Below are positions 8,404 to 18,216 of a DNA stretch of 64,000 nt, piece by piece; within the stretch, counting starts at the first letter, position 1; the number at the start of each line of letters is the position of its first letter. The position numbers were made by a program, and so were the translations under genes. A model generated the notes under the pieces. The model was not told the DNA's origin, did not search any database, and saw only the letters and a list, made by a program, of their open reading frames with translations. Source of the DNA: Eggerthia catenaformis OT 569 = DSM 20559 (GTDB taxonomy: Bacteria; Bacillota_I; Bacilli_A; Erysipelotrichales; Coprobacillaceae); the NCBI RefSeq assembly GCF_000340375.1, contig NZ_KB446646.1:276666-340665 (forward strand), written 5' to 3'.

Positions 8404-9146
8404 CATAGCTTAAAGAATCTTTGCAGTAATCGGGCATAATGTTTTGGATGCTGTAGACTAAATTCTCCATGTTTCATGCCTAATGTTGTATAAAGCTGAG
8501 AATGAGGAATAGTTTTACTGATTAGACGAGCACTTTTTCTGACTGAATGTACTTCTTTTTCACCAAATAAGATAAGTGTATGAGCTAGAGTATTTTTTAA
8601 AGTTGGCGGAATTGTATAACTCATAGAATCTTTGACTAGATTTGTGAGTGAAGCAGAAGACATTTTTTGAATATCACGATAATAATAAGACCACATTGTA
8701 TCGGGAACACTTATTGCTTCCGCTTGTTTCTTACTAAACCATTTTTGTTTAATTAAAGGATAAATAGTCTTAATAGCAGGTGTTAGGATAGTTTTTGTAG
8801 ATATGGATGGAATCACTTCACAGCTTTCAATAATTGCATATTGAGCAATTTTTGAATCTTTAGATAAGACAGTTAATGCTATTTGAGCACCAACTGATAA
8901 GCCTCCAATCGCAAATATTTTACCATGACATTCACTATGGATATAACTCATAATCTTTTGTGCACATTCTTCATGACTGACATATGTATCCATTTCTCCA
9001 CCATGTCCTGAAAGACATGGAAGAACAACATGATAATTCTTTTCTAACTCTTTTGCGACCGGGAAGAATGACCAGTGAGCAAGCCCTCCGCCATGAATTA
9101 ATATAATTGTTGGATATGCTTTTTTTCCAAATTCTATAAATCTCAT
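8403..9146 (-). CDS. Alpha/beta hydrolase
   Basis: Cytosolic alpha/beta-hydrolase-fold protein of 247 aa. Visible elements are the oxyanion-hole segment ILIHGGGLAHWSF, the nucleophile elbow GGLSVGAQ (G-L-S-V-G, serine present), and a C-terminal TLGMKHGEF carrying the probable catalytic histidine. The acid is likely in the LILFGEKEVHSVRK segment. No signal peptide. Substrate unknown; esterase or lipase-like activity is the family expectation. A GAAGGTGAAAAG ribosome-binding site supports the start. Single-gene unit ending at the shared terminator. Confidence 0.85.
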   Translation of the reverse strand: MRFIEFGKKAYPTIILIHGGGLAHWSFFPVAKELEKNYHVVLPCLSGHGGEMDTYVSHEECAQKIMSYIHSECHGKIFAIGGLSVGAQIALTVLSKDSKIAQYAIIESCEVIPSISTKTILTPAIKTIYPLIKQKWFSKKQAEAISVPDTMWSYYYRDIQKMSSASLTNLVKDSMSYTIPPTLKNTLAHTLILFGEKEVHSVRKSARLISKTIPHSQLYTTLGMKHGEFSLQHPKHYARLLQRFFKL

Positions 9147-9512
9147 CTTTTCACCTTCTATACTTCATTCTACAAAAAATAGAGTAATCTTTCAATGATA
9201 GTTATATTTTAATAACTGGAAAAGATATTAATTATAGAAATTCAACATTTTACAATAGTGAATCCTATTAAAATAATCCAATAAAATAAATGATGGTGGA
9301 AATGGAACAATAGAAATTATAGATAGTGATGATAATATTTATGATGAAATCATAAGAGATAAAGAGATTTGGTCACTTAGTATAATGGATACTGATAATC
9401 TTATAAATAATTTTGAAGTTAAGGATGATTAAATAAATGTAAAACTTTATATTACAGCTTTCAAAAGGTGAAATAGAAAAGCAATTAAGAAATTTTCTTT
9501 GATTTAATATGT
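9147..9512. other. Intergenic stretch with a decayed coding fragment
   Basis: 366 bases between the hydrolase start and the end of addA. Apart from the short open stretch at 9277-9432, which has coding character but no start, no gene, RNA or clear hairpin is seen. Confidence 0.6.
9277..9432 (+). pseudogene. Coding remnant without a start codon
   Basis: An open frame of 51 codons ending in TAA, bounded upstream by a TAA and with no ATG, GTG or TTG start near a ribosome-binding site. The translation (DGGNGTIEIIDSDDNIYDEI, then a segment ending NNFEVKDD) has an acidic, protein-like composition and normal codon use for this genome. It looks like the C-terminal end of a lost gene. No family is recognised. 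Confidence 0.4.
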
Positions 9513-12500
9513 TTATACTTCAACAAGTTTTCCGGTTTCCAAGTAATAAACATATCCTTGTACTTTATAACCAGGATAATAAGCTTTTAATACTTTTTTA
9601 TAGTATTCAAGCTGTATACGATGTTTATTTACTAAAGCAGAATTACCGGTATGGGGAGTTATACGATCTGTTTTATAATCTAATACAGATACTGTCTGAT
9701 CTTTAATAAAGACTAAGTCAAAAATACCTTTAATAATTTCATCGTGATCTTTATATAAGAAAGGCTTTTCTTTATAAATAGTATCACTTTCTTTAATAAG
9801 TTGATAAGTATCGCTATGAATAAAGGATAGAATATGAGATTTATAATCATTAATTTTTCGGTAATCTTCTTCATTAAAGAAATCCTGATATGAGAGTTTA
9901 TCTATAATATCTTCATCACTCTTAAAATCTAAGAAAGATAAAACATTATGAACTAAAGTACCTAATGATAATGCATCGGTTCTATTTTTATTGGTAGTAT
10001 CAAAATATTCAAAATGCTTTTCATCTTCTAAAGCCTGTTTTTTAGTAACCGCAATAGAGCGATGATAATCTTTATAAGGATAAACATAAGAATAATAAGC
10101 CTGATAGGTCTGATCAAGAGAATGATCAGACTGAGATGCTAAGCTATGTTGTGAGATTATATCATTTATTTCATAATAATGAAGATGAAAATAAGCAAGT
10201 GCTGTTTCATCAGTATTTAAATTCTTGTTTCTTAATACAGAAGCTAGTATCCATTGCAGATAATTATTAGTAGAACGAATAGATTTGTTAAGGATAACTG
10301 ATGAAGGTTTTGCCGTCTCATCAGTGTCATTTATTTTAACTTTTTTTTCTAAAGAGGCAAGCTGTTCCTGATTATCAATCACACCGGATAAAATTAATTT
10401 ATTTTCGGCACGAGTTAAAGCAACATAGAGAATACGCATTTCTTCATCTAAAGCATTCTTATGAATATAATGGGCAATCATATGACGATAAGGATTCTCT
10501 ATTTCAGTTAATATCGGTCCAAATTCACTTTTTTTATAAATACGTGCTTTTGATCCGATACCTACTTCCTTATCTAATAAAATTAATGGTGTTTCATCAG
10601 ACTTATTAAAGCGTTTTTGAAGATTAGCTACAAAGACAACTTTAAACTGTAATCCTTTAGATTTATGAATAGTCATAAAGCTGACAGAGTTACTGTCATC
10701 ACTCGCAATAACACCGGGAGCAGCCTGAGTGTTATTTTCCAGCTTAGCTAAAGTATCTTTTAAATAAGGTGATTTATCGTTTCTTAGCAGTTCAGTTAAG
10801 GCATCAATATTAGCACTTCTTTGTTCACCATTAATTAAGGCACTCACAAATTCCTGATAAGCAGATAATCTTAATGATTCAATGAGAGTTTCATAAGCAT
10901 TATGAGAACAGCTATATGTTCTTAAATGTTCAAAAACCTCTAAAAAATGCCGAACTTTTGGTAATGAAGATGACTGTAAGTCAAGATATAATGGTTTCAT
11001 TGGTTCTGTATACTGTCTGATTCCAAATAATTCATTTTCATTAAATGATGAAAATGAAAAATGATTATGAAGAACAGACAATAAAGAAATATCATCATAA
11101 GGATTATGAATAGCTTTTAATAATGCAATTAAAGCTTTAATTTCAGGAGCATCATGAAGACCTTTAGATAAAGTAATGTTTGCAGGTATTTTATATGATT
11201 CAAAGACTTTCTTAAAAGTAATAAAATCTGTTGTCGAACGCATTAGTACAGCTATATCTTTATATTCATATGAATTTTTTAATGAAAGAATCTTTTTTGC
11301 AATCATATGGGCTTCTATTTCGGCTTTTGTATAAGTATGATCATTATTAGTAACAGCTAAAATAATATCAGTATCATATTCATGATTATCTTTAAGATCC
11401 GCTAAAGTTGTATGTTTTGCCTGATAATCATATCTTAATTGTGCATTAGGATCTTCCAGATACTTTAATCCCCCTATCTTTTCATCCATAATACAGTCAA
11501 AGATATAGTTGATACAGTCTAATACTGCTTTTTGAGATCGATAATTATATTTTAAGTCAATACGGATATTATGATCATCTTGATTAGATTGCTCTAAAGG
11601 TATAAAATGATCAAATTTATATTTAAAAATAGATGGATCAGCCTGTCTAAAACGGTAAATAGATTGTTTCATATCACCAACCATAAACATAGGAATATCC
11701 GTATTACCTTGAGCTATCTTAAGTACAAGATTTTCTTGGATCTGGTTAGTATCCTGATATTCATCAATCATAATCTCTTTAAAGAGATTATGAAGCTTGT
11801 CTTTCACTTCAGGTTTATCTAATAATTGAGAGGCATAGTCTTCTAAATCATGAAAATCAAGCATATTCTGTTCTTGCTTCTTTTTTCTGAAGACCTCTTG
11901 AAATTTTTGTAGTAGCCCATCTTTTCCTAAAAGATAATAGATATCTTTAAATGTATATTGAAGAAGATCCTTAAAATCATCTAATGATACAATAGAAATC
12001 TTATCTGATAGTTTTTTTAATGGCTGTAAGACAGCTGATTTAAGTTTTGTGAATGACTCTTTATCTTTTGGAGAGATAGAATAATCTTTCCATGAGATGC
12101 GAGGTAGCTTTAAAGGCATATGTAGGATATTCTCGAGATCTTTATAACTATTCACAGATATATGAGTTATATTATCAAAATACTGATCATAAGCTTCTTT
12201 AGTACTTAAGCCGTTCTTATCAGTATCAAAGAATGGCTCAATAGAATTTTCCAATACAAACTGATAAAGATTATTATAATTTGATAAAGTTTCATCTAAA
12301 GCATCAGAGAATATCTCTTTTATTAATTGAAAAAGGGATGAATCCTCTATCTGATTAAAGGAATAGTATTTCTTATAGATATGAGATAAAAATGTTTCAA
12401 AGTCTACAAATGAAGCAGTTACACTATGATAATGTATAATCAGAGATATAAAATTGTCAAAGTGATTATTAATATTATATCTAGAAATATAATCTTGAAA

Positions 12501-12953
12501 TTGGGAGTCTAAAATCCATTTATTTAAGCATTCTTCCATAGCTTCTTTTTGTAATGTTTCAGGTGAAGAAAGTATTTCAAAGCCGGGCATAATATTAATA
12601 AGATAGCCATATTTTTTTAATAATTCTGCACAAAATGAATCAAATGTAGTTATATAAGCGGAAGGCAGATCTAAGATCTGCGCTTTAATATGGATCTTAA
12701 TAGATTCATCAAGTGACTGATCCTTTAGATCCTGATGAAGCTGTTCATTGAGTCTTTGTTTCATTTCCATACCGGCAGCTTCAGTAAATGTAAGTACTAA
12801 AAACTCTTTGATTTGATAAAGATCTTTTTTAATAAGATCATCAATTCTTGAAACAAGAATACGTGTTTTACCGCTTCCTGCCGGAGCAGAAACAAGAATA
12901 GTTTTGTTTCTCAGTTCAATAGCTTTTCTTTGTTCCTGATTAAAATCTGACAT
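9513..12953 (-). CDS. addA: ATP-dependent helicase/nuclease AddA
   Basis: Helicase-nuclease subunit of AddAB/RexAB, which processes double-strand DNA ends for RecA loading. 1146 aa. UvrD-type helicase motifs run in order: Walker A LVSAPAGSGKTRILVSRI, Ia FTEAAGMEMKQRL, II MIDEYQDTN, III VGDMKQSIYRFR, IV LKYNYRS, V MTIHKSKGLQFKVVF and VI RILYVALTRAENK. The C-terminal RecB-type nuclease domain carries GTLVHNVLSF, KGIFDLVF and VLDYKTDR, so the nuclease is intact. Its ATG overlaps the addB stop by one base (TAATG), indicating translational coupling. Confidence 0.97.
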   Translation of the reverse strand: MSDFNQEQRKAIELRNKTILVSAPAGSGKTRILVSRIDDLIKKDLYQIKEFLVLTFTEAAGMEMKQRLNEQLHQDLKDQSLDESIKIHIKAQILDLPSAYITTFDSFCAELLKKYGYLINIMPGFEILSSPETLQKEAMEECLNKWILDSQFQDYISRYNINNHFDNFISLIIHYHSVTASFVDFETFLSHIYKKYYSFNQIEDSSLFQLIKEIFSDALDETLSNYNNLYQFVLENSIEPFFDTDKNGLSTKEAYDQYFDNITHISVNSYKDLENILHMPLKLPRISWKDYSISPKDKESFTKLKSAVLQPLKKLSDKISIVSLDDFKDLLQYTFKDIYYLLGKDGLLQKFQEVFRKKKQEQNMLDFHDLEDYASQLLDKPEVKDKLHNLFKEIMIDEYQDTNQIQENLVLKIAQGNTDIPMFMVGDMKQSIYRFRQADPSIFKYKFDHFIPLEQSNQDDHNIRIDLKYNYRSQKAVLDCINYIFDCIMDEKIGGLKYLEDPNAQLRYDYQAKHTTLADLKDNHEYDTDIILAVTNNDHTYTKAEIEAHMIAKKILSLKNSYEYKDIAVLMRSTTDFITFKKVFESYKIPANITLSKGLHDAPEIKALIALLKAIHNPYDDISLLSVLHNHFSFSSFNENELFGIRQYTEPMKPLYLDLQSSSLPKVRHFLEVFEHLRTYSCSHNAYETLIESLRLSAYQEFVSALINGEQRSANIDALTELLRNDKSPYLKDTLAKLENNTQAAPGVIASDDSNSVSFMTIHKSKGLQFKVVFVANLQKRFNKSDETPLILLDKEVGIGSKARIYKKSEFGPILTEIENPYRHMIAHYIHKNALDEEMRILYVALTRAENKLILSGVIDNQEQLASLEKKVKINDTDETAKPSSVILNKSIRSTNNYLQWILASVLRNKNLNTDETALAYFHLHYYEINDIISQHSLASQSDHSLDQTYQAYYSYVYPYKDYHRSIAVTKKQALEDEKHFEYFDTTNKNRTDALSLGTLVHNVLSFLDFKSDEDIIDKLSYQDFFNEEDYRKINDYKSHILSFIHSDTYQLIKESDTIYKEKPFLYKDHDEIIKGIFDLVFIKDQTVSVLDYKTDRITPHTGNSALVNKHRIQLEYYKKVLKAYYPGYKVQGYVYYLETGKLVEV

Positions 12954-15553
12954 TATTCTGCTCCTTTCAATAAATCTTTTTTATAATCTGATAGAATATC
13001 TTTATTTTTATTTTCAAAGACATCATAAAGACACACAGAGGCATAATCACAGTATCTGCAAGCATAGATTTTAGAATATGATGATTCATTGCTTTTAGCC
13101 GGATAGATAGAAACATCGCCGGATTTTAACTTGGAATAGAGTTCATTAATATAAGATGTAATCTCATGAATGATCATTTTAAGTTCATATTCTGAAATAA
13201 TCTTAGAATTTTTTGATGGTGTACCATCTCTTTTAAAAACGGCGGGAATACTATCAGGATCACTGGCATTCATCACCGGATAATCATCTTGATCAATCAC
13301 ATAACCTGTCATCTGATGTGCTTTATAGATGGTATTTGAATCAGGATTATCAGTTAATGATAATTGTTTATTGAGAATCTGTTTTTTCATAGAATAGTAG
13401 AGAACACTTCCGGGCTTTAATTGATGCTTTTGAGTATAAAGGTCTAAATAAACAAGCATTTGAATATTAAATCCCTGCATAGCATAAGATAGATTAATAT
13501 CTTTATTACCTGATTTATAATCAATAATTCTAATGTATTTCTTATACTGATCCAAACGGTCAATATAACCCTGAACAGGTATTTCCCCTAATTTTCCTTT
13601 GACTTCCTCTTCATATTGAATAGGTATAAACTTACTGTTATTAAGTTGCTTTAAAACAATCTTTACATTTAATTTCATATCCTCTATTAAATGATCAATT
13701 AAATATTGATTTAAAGGATTCTGATATTTATCATTAAGATTCTCAGCAACATACTGATATCCATAATCAGTAAGATGATCATAATCATCTAATGCTTTTT
13801 CCATAATATAATGACATAAAGAACCAAGTTCATTAGGTAATAAGCTATCTTCTTTAGAAGGATAAATCTTTAATCCATAACGAATATAATATTGAAATGG
13901 ACATTGATTATAAATATCCAGTCTTGAAATACTCATACCTTTTCCTAATAAATTTCTGTATTTTTCATCAATCAGACTAGTATTATTATGAGATGCTTTA
14001 TAGTGATCTATTTCATTATTAATAGGATAATTATCTATTCTTCCTCCTAATAGATATAAAGGAACTGTATGCAACGGAAGCATAGATTTACTCTCTTTAA
14101 TAATAAAGAACTCATAGAGTCTTTTCATTAATGTAGAAGGCATCAGTTCTTTACCATCCAGACTATTTTGACTATATGAAAAGAAGAATTGTTTATGCGG
14201 ATTAGATAAAGCATGAATAATATGAAGATGATGTTCTCCCAGTCTTTTGGAAAGACTTAATGGATAATGATTAAGAGATATTAGATCTTCTTCTAATAAA
14301 AGACTATTTTCTTGCATCACTTGAGGAACACAACCTTCATTTAATCCCATGAAATAAATATATTTTTTATGAATAGAACAGGCATTCTTAAAAGAAGTTA
14401 CATGAATAAAATCTCCTGAATCAGTGACTTCTAATTGATTACTTAATGTTTCTTGAATATATAATAATAATTCTTTACTTGAGATAAGATCTTCAAATCT
14501 TATAGAATTAAGATAATTGATATAATCTGATGATAAAGATAATTTTAATAATGAATGAATATGATTGTTAAAACTGCATTTAATATCATGAGTATGAAGA
14601 TAATCTTCTATTCTCTGATAGTTTTCATCATAATAAAATGATTTTTCTGTAGCTATATCATGAGGAAAATCCCATTCATTAAAGATTCTTTTTAAATAAT
14701 CAAGATACATGGGATCTTCAGCTATAATCATAAAATCATGATAATGAAGCTTTTCTTTATAAAGCTTTTCTTTTATATCACTTGTGACTTTCATACATTC
14801 TAATATGGGATGACCGCCAATAAATAAACAAGCCGGTTCTATTTTCTCTACTTCTTCAATATCAAATAAATGTAGTGAAAGAGGAGAAGCGGAAGTATAA
14901 CTTACATCTCCTAAATAAAAATCTTTCTGATAGCTTTCTAAATGATCATTATTATCATAACTTAATAAGAGAACAGAATTAAGTTTTTTAAACATATCTC
15001 TTTGGATAATGTGAGGATAACTATCTGCTAGGATATATAAAGAGTTCATAGGTTTTAATAAATCTTCAATCATTTCTTCATAAGTGATAAATGTATGATT
15101 ATCTAATGCTTTCATAAGCAAATTATTTATTTCTGAGAGTTCCTGACATTTTCTTATTGTGAGTGAATCTCCTTGTATTTTATCAAATGATATCTTTTCC
15201 TGATGAATTATTTCTATTGTATGCATGATTTCTTTAAGCAAAGGATAGGGATTTGTATTAAGTTTAAAGAAACTGAAGGAATGATTGGAAAGAATAGAAC
15301 GTAAAAGATATAAGAAATCTGTTTTTGGTAATAGATGACGATTAAAAATATGATTCTTAATAAGAAGATCTTTCTGAAATTCTCTAAGTGTCTTAATTTC
15401 AATATTCATTAAGATATCTGTATGTTCAAAGAAAATATCTTCTACAAACTCTTTATTTTCAGTAATGATAGTAACAGGTTCCTCTTTATTGACGATCTCA
15501 CCGGCAAGAGTATACAGTTTACTATGAATATCAATTCCTGCAAGTATTTTCAT
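12953..15553 (-). CDS. addB: ATP-dependent nuclease subunit AddB/RexB, short form
   Basis: Partner of AddA, 866 aa. The ATG at 15553 is chosen because GGAGG lies 5 bases upstream; an in-frame ATG at 15565 overlaps that site. The C-terminal nuclease domain is clear: GQ-like YIDRLDQYKKYIRIIDYKSG with the catalytic Asp and D-Y-K. The iron-sulfur staple is present as one Cys in DIYNQCPFQYY plus CRYCDYASVC near the end. The N-terminus (MKILAGIDIHSKLYTLAG) has no Walker A. The protein is roughly 250-300 residues shorter than typical AddB or RexB (about 1,100-1,170 aa), with the loss in the helicase-like half. Confidence 0.9.
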   Translation of the reverse strand: MKILAGIDIHSKLYTLAGEIVNKEEPVTIITENKEFVEDIFFEHTDILMNIEIKTLREFQKDLLIKNHIFNRHLLPKTDFLYLLRSILSNHSFSFFKLNTNPYPLLKEIMHTIEIIHQEKISFDKIQGDSLTIRKCQELSEINNLLMKALDNHTFITYEEMIEDLLKPMNSLYILADSYPHIIQRDMFKKLNSVLLLSYDNNDHLESYQKDFYLGDVSYTSASPLSLHLFDIEEVEKIEPACLFIGGHPILECMKVTSDIKEKLYKEKLHYHDFMIIAEDPMYLDYLKRIFNEWDFPHDIATEKSFYYDENYQRIEDYLHTHDIKCSFNNHIHSLLKLSLSSDYINYLNSIRFEDLISSKELLLYIQETLSNQLEVTDSGDFIHVTSFKNACSIHKKYIYFMGLNEGCVPQVMQENSLLLEEDLISLNHYPLSLSKRLGEHHLHIIHALSNPHKQFFFSYSQNSLDGKELMPSTLMKRLYEFFIIKESKSMLPLHTVPLYLLGGRIDNYPINNEIDHYKASHNNTSLIDEKYRNLLGKGMSISRLDIYNQCPFQYYIRYGLKIYPSKEDSLLPNELGSLCHYIMEKALDDYDHLTDYGYQYVAENLNDKYQNPLNQYLIDHLIEDMKLNVKIVLKQLNNSKFIPIQYEEEVKGKLGEIPVQGYIDRLDQYKKYIRIIDYKSGNKDINLSYAMQGFNIQMLVYLDLYTQKHQLKPGSVLYYSMKKQILNKQLSLTDNPDSNTIYKAHQMTGYVIDQDDYPVMNASDPDSIPAVFKRDGTPSKNSKIISEYELKMIIHEITSYINELYSKLKSGDVSIYPAKSNESSYSKIYACRYCDYASVCLYDVFENKNKDILSDYKKDLLKGAE

Positions 15554-15565
15554 AAGTGCCTCCAT

Positions 15566-15810
15566 TTTCTTTATTATAAGCTAAAAAGAAAATAAAAAAA
15601 AGAGTCACTAAGACTGCTTGTATTGTAAAAAAATAATAAAGATCTTTAGCAGTAAAGGTAGGGTTAGGATCTCTTTATCAGATTGAATACAATAGTAATA
15701 AAAGTAAATTTTTCTGTGTTATAAACAGATTTATTACAAATTATAACTTTATCCTTATCATTTAAAAAGAAAGATTGATTATAATCTTTCTTTGATTTTT
15801 GAATAAAATT
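15566..15810. other. Intergenic region between nadE end and addB start
   Basis: Holds the nadE terminator at 15762-15793 and presumably the addB promoter. No ORF, riboswitch or strong second hairpin is seen. Confidence 0.6.
15762..15793 (-). terminator. Intrinsic terminator of asnA-nadE
   Basis: AAAGAAAGATT and AATCTTTCTTT arms with a 6-nt loop, followed on the minus strand by further T residues. It lies just downstream of the nadE stop. Confidence 0.8.
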
Positions 15811-16578
15811 TTATCTGTTTAATTTAAAGCTTGGCATAAGTTTTAGTTTATGAAGATTAATGGTATGAAGATGATCTATACGTTTTTTTGTTTGTTCATC
15901 TTCGCATTCACCTGTTAGGATATAATGATCAAGAGTTTGATAAGTAAATCCCAGTTTATCTTCATCACTCTGATTGCTTAATCCGTCACTTGGCACTTTA
16001 TGTACCAGATAATCAGGTAATCTCAATATTTCTCCTAACTGTAAGACTTCATGAACTAATAAGTTCGAAAGAGGAGAGAAGTCTCCGGCAGCATCGCCGT
16101 ATTTCGTAGAATAGCCTACATAATCTTCTGATCTATTACATGTATTCACAATACGACCTCCATGAGGAAGCATTTGAGCTACTGCATAGAGTGTTGTCAT
16201 ACGAAGTCTGGGTGGAAGGTTAATTCTTGTATCATCAGATAAGGTATCTAAATGGGTTATTTCCTTAAGTTTATCATTGCTTTCAAGCATATGCTGCATA
16301 CCTAAGAAAGCTTCATTAATATTACATTCTATATAAGGAATATCAAGAGTTCTGACTAAGCTTCTAGAATCTTCTATATCTTTTTGGATACCATTAGGCA
16401 TGAGGACTCCAAGAACTCTTTCTTTACCTAGAGCTTCTTTCATAAGAGCGGCAGCTACACTGGAGTCCTTGCCTCCTGAAATACCAATGACAGCTGTACA
16501 TTCCGGACCATTCTCTTTAAAGTAATTTCGGATCCAAAGAATTATTTCTTTTTTTGTCTGTTCTGGATTTTTTAGCAT
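15811..16578 (-). CDS. nadE: NH3-dependent NAD(+) synthetase
   Basis: Final step of NAD synthesis: amidation of deamido-NAD with ammonia and ATP. 255 aa from the ATG at 16578, chosen because AGGAG lies 8 bases before it; the 13 residues upstream in frame are unlike the family. Motifs: VIGISGGKDSSVAAALMKEA (the PP-loop SGGKDSS), CNRSEDYVGYSTKYGDAAGDFSP split as TCNRSEDYVGYSTKYGD then AAGDFSPL, and PSDGLSNQSDEDKLGF, all diagnostic of ammonia-dependent NadE. There is no glutaminase domain. It starts 10 bases after asnA stops, so two ammonia-fixing enzymes share an operon. Confidence 0.96.
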   Translation of the reverse strand: MLKNPEQTKKEIILWIRNYFKENGPECTAVIGISGGKDSSVAAALMKEALGKERVLGVLMPNGIQKDIEDSRSLVRTLDIPYIECNINEAFLGMQHMLESNDKLKEITHLDTLSDDTRINLPPRLRMTTLYAVAQMLPHGGRIVNTCNRSEDYVGYSTKYGDAAGDFSPLSNLLVHEVLQLGEILRLPDYLVHKVPSDGLSNQSDEDKLGFTYQTLDHYILTGECEDEQTKKRIDHLHTINLHKLKLMPSFKLNR

Positions 16579-16588
16579 TTTTAATCTC

Positions 16589-17605
16589 CTATAAGATATG
16601 AACATCTTTTTCTTCACAAATCTTCATTGTTTCATCATCCCATAATGAAGCCTGTACTTCACCAATATGACATTTTCTTAAAAAGAACATACAAATTCTG
16701 CTTTGTCCAATACCTCCACCAACAGATAATGGCAGTACTTTATTGATAATATTCTGATGATAAGGCAATTTGAGTCTTTCCATAGCATCAGCTTTTTCTA
16801 ACTGTTCTTTTAAGCTTACCTCATCAACTCTAATACCCATAGACGATAATTCTAAAGCATCATCTAAGACTGTATTATAGACAAGAATATCACCATTTAA
16901 TGACCAGTCATCATAATCCGGTGCTCGTCCATCATGTTTTTCACCGGAAGAGAGAACATCACCGATCTTTTCTATACATACGGCTTTATAAGCTTTTACG
17001 ATGGCTTTTTCTCTTTCTTTTGGAGTTAATTCAGGATAAAGATTTTCTAACTGCTGAGTAGTAATAAATTTAATCTTTTCAGGAAGAATAGGATCTCCTA
17101 ATCCCGGATAATGTCTAATCATTGTAAATTCTACATCTAATAAAGCTTTATATATTTTCTTAACAGTATCTTCAAAAAATTTTATATTACGATCTTCTTT
17201 ATCAATAACCATTTCCCAGTCCCATTGATCAACATATAAAGAATGAACATTATCTAATTCTTCATCTTTTCTAATCGCATTCATATCTGTATACAAACCG
17301 GTATGCGGTTCAAAACGGTATCTATATAAAGCATCTCTCTTCCATTTTGCGAGTGAGTGAATAATTTCAATTTCATCATCATTATTCAGCTCATAGCTTT
17401 TAAAAGAAACAGGTGTTTCTACACCATTTAAATTATCATTTAATCCTGTGTTTTTTAATAAGAATAAAGGTGCTGACACACGTGTTAATCTTAACTGTTC
17501 AGCCAGTCTTCTCTCAAAAGTATCTTTTATCATTTTAACCGCAACTTCAGTTTCTATAAGATCTAATGGAGACTGATAGTTCTCAGGTATTTGAAGCTTA
17601 CTCAT
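16589..17605 (-). CDS. asnA: Aspartate-ammonia ligase
   Basis: Makes asparagine from aspartate, ammonia and ATP; related to class II aminoacyl-tRNA synthetases. 338 aa from the ATG at 17605, which follows a GGGGGAG ribosome-binding site; the upstream in-frame residues are not family-like. Landmarks: RLTRVSAPLFLLKNTGLNDNL split as RLTRVSAPLF and NTGLNDNLNG, LYVDQWDWEMVI, DYDDWSLNGDILVYN, SMGIRVDEVSL and the motif 3-like LPLSVGGGIGQSRICMFFL. Length matches the family (about 330). First gene of the asnA-nadE operon; no T-box leader is seen upstream. Confidence 0.97.
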   Translation of the reverse strand: MSKLQIPENYQSPLDLIETEVAVKMIKDTFERRLAEQLRLTRVSAPLFLLKNTGLNDNLNGVETPVSFKSYELNNDDEIEIIHSLAKWKRDALYRYRFEPHTGLYTDMNAIRKDEELDNVHSLYVDQWDWEMVIDKEDRNIKFFEDTVKKIYKALLDVEFTMIRHYPGLGDPILPEKIKFITTQQLENLYPELTPKEREKAIVKAYKAVCIEKIGDVLSSGEKHDGRAPDYDDWSLNGDILVYNTVLDDALELSSMGIRVDEVSLKEQLEKADAMERLKLPYHQNIINKVLPLSVGGGIGQSRICMFFLRKCHIGEVQASLWDDETMKICEEKDVHIL

Positions 17606-17738
17606 AATAACTCCCCCTAATAATATACTTATCATCATATAAGCAATTCTATCTAATTTCAATCATTTTCTATTGTTTTCAATGAAAACTAATAATATTT
17701 CTTAGCAAATTCCTGCATAATCAGTCCTTCAATAATCA

Positions 17739-18077
17739 TTAACTATAAGGATGAGCTATCTGATCAGGATATCTTAAGGTTGTATAAATATGTTTGCCCG
17801 GCATTAATAAATCAAGTTGCATATTAAAAGCGGCTTCCTGAGCTTTTAATAATCCAAAAACCGCAATTTTAAATGTTATAGGATAAGGTGTAGCAGATCC
17901 TACTGGAGTGATCAGATTTTCATCATGAATAAATTGACCGCTAAGCAGTCTCTCTTCATAACCATGATAATCGGTTACTTTTTTTCCTTTAATAATATCT
18001 GTTTCTTCTAATAAGAGTGTACCTGAACACATATCTGCAACAATCATTGTTTCACTTTCTTTATAAGTATCCTCTTT
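17739..18077 (-). pseudogene. 5'-truncated DJ-1/PfpI family gene
   Basis: An open stretch of about 112 codons; the first possible ATG is at 18047. It encodes only the second half of a DJ-1/PfpI-type protein: ADMCSGTLLLEETDIIKGKK carries the nucleophile elbow cysteine, followed by VTDYHGYEERL and DENLITPVGSATPYPITFKI. The N-terminal half of the Rossmann-like domain, with the conserved glutamate, is absent; an in-frame TAA lies at 18078-18080 and no ribosome-binding site precedes the ATG. Family members are about 180-200 aa. It is most simply a decayed gene; a short expressed protein cannot be excluded. Confidence 0.65.
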
Positions 18078-18167
18078 TTATTTATATTATTAAAGGTCTT
18101 ATGATAAATAGCTAGTCTTTTCCAAAATATGGAAATATGTATGATTGCTTTTAAACAGAAAATAATA

Positions 18168-18196
18168 CTGACATAAAGAGGGGAATTTGTTATAAT
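18168..18196 (+). promoter_or_regulatory. Promoter of the monooxygenase-thrCB operon
   Basis: CTGACA (18168-18173), 17-nt spacer, TATAAT (18191-18196), followed by a GAAAGGAGA ribosome-binding site before the ATG at 18217. Confidence 0.75.
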
Positions 18197-18216
18197 TTGG
18201 GAAAGGAGATAGACAT

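Noticed and set aside
9513..15553. Possible defence island around addAB
   Set aside because: Only the housekeeping AddAB pair is present; neighbours are metabolic genes and a remnant with no defence motifs.
17606..17738. T-box or other amino-acid riboswitch before asnA
   Set aside because: No AGGGTGGNACCGCG-like T-box core and no long structured leader; only a short AT-rich gap.
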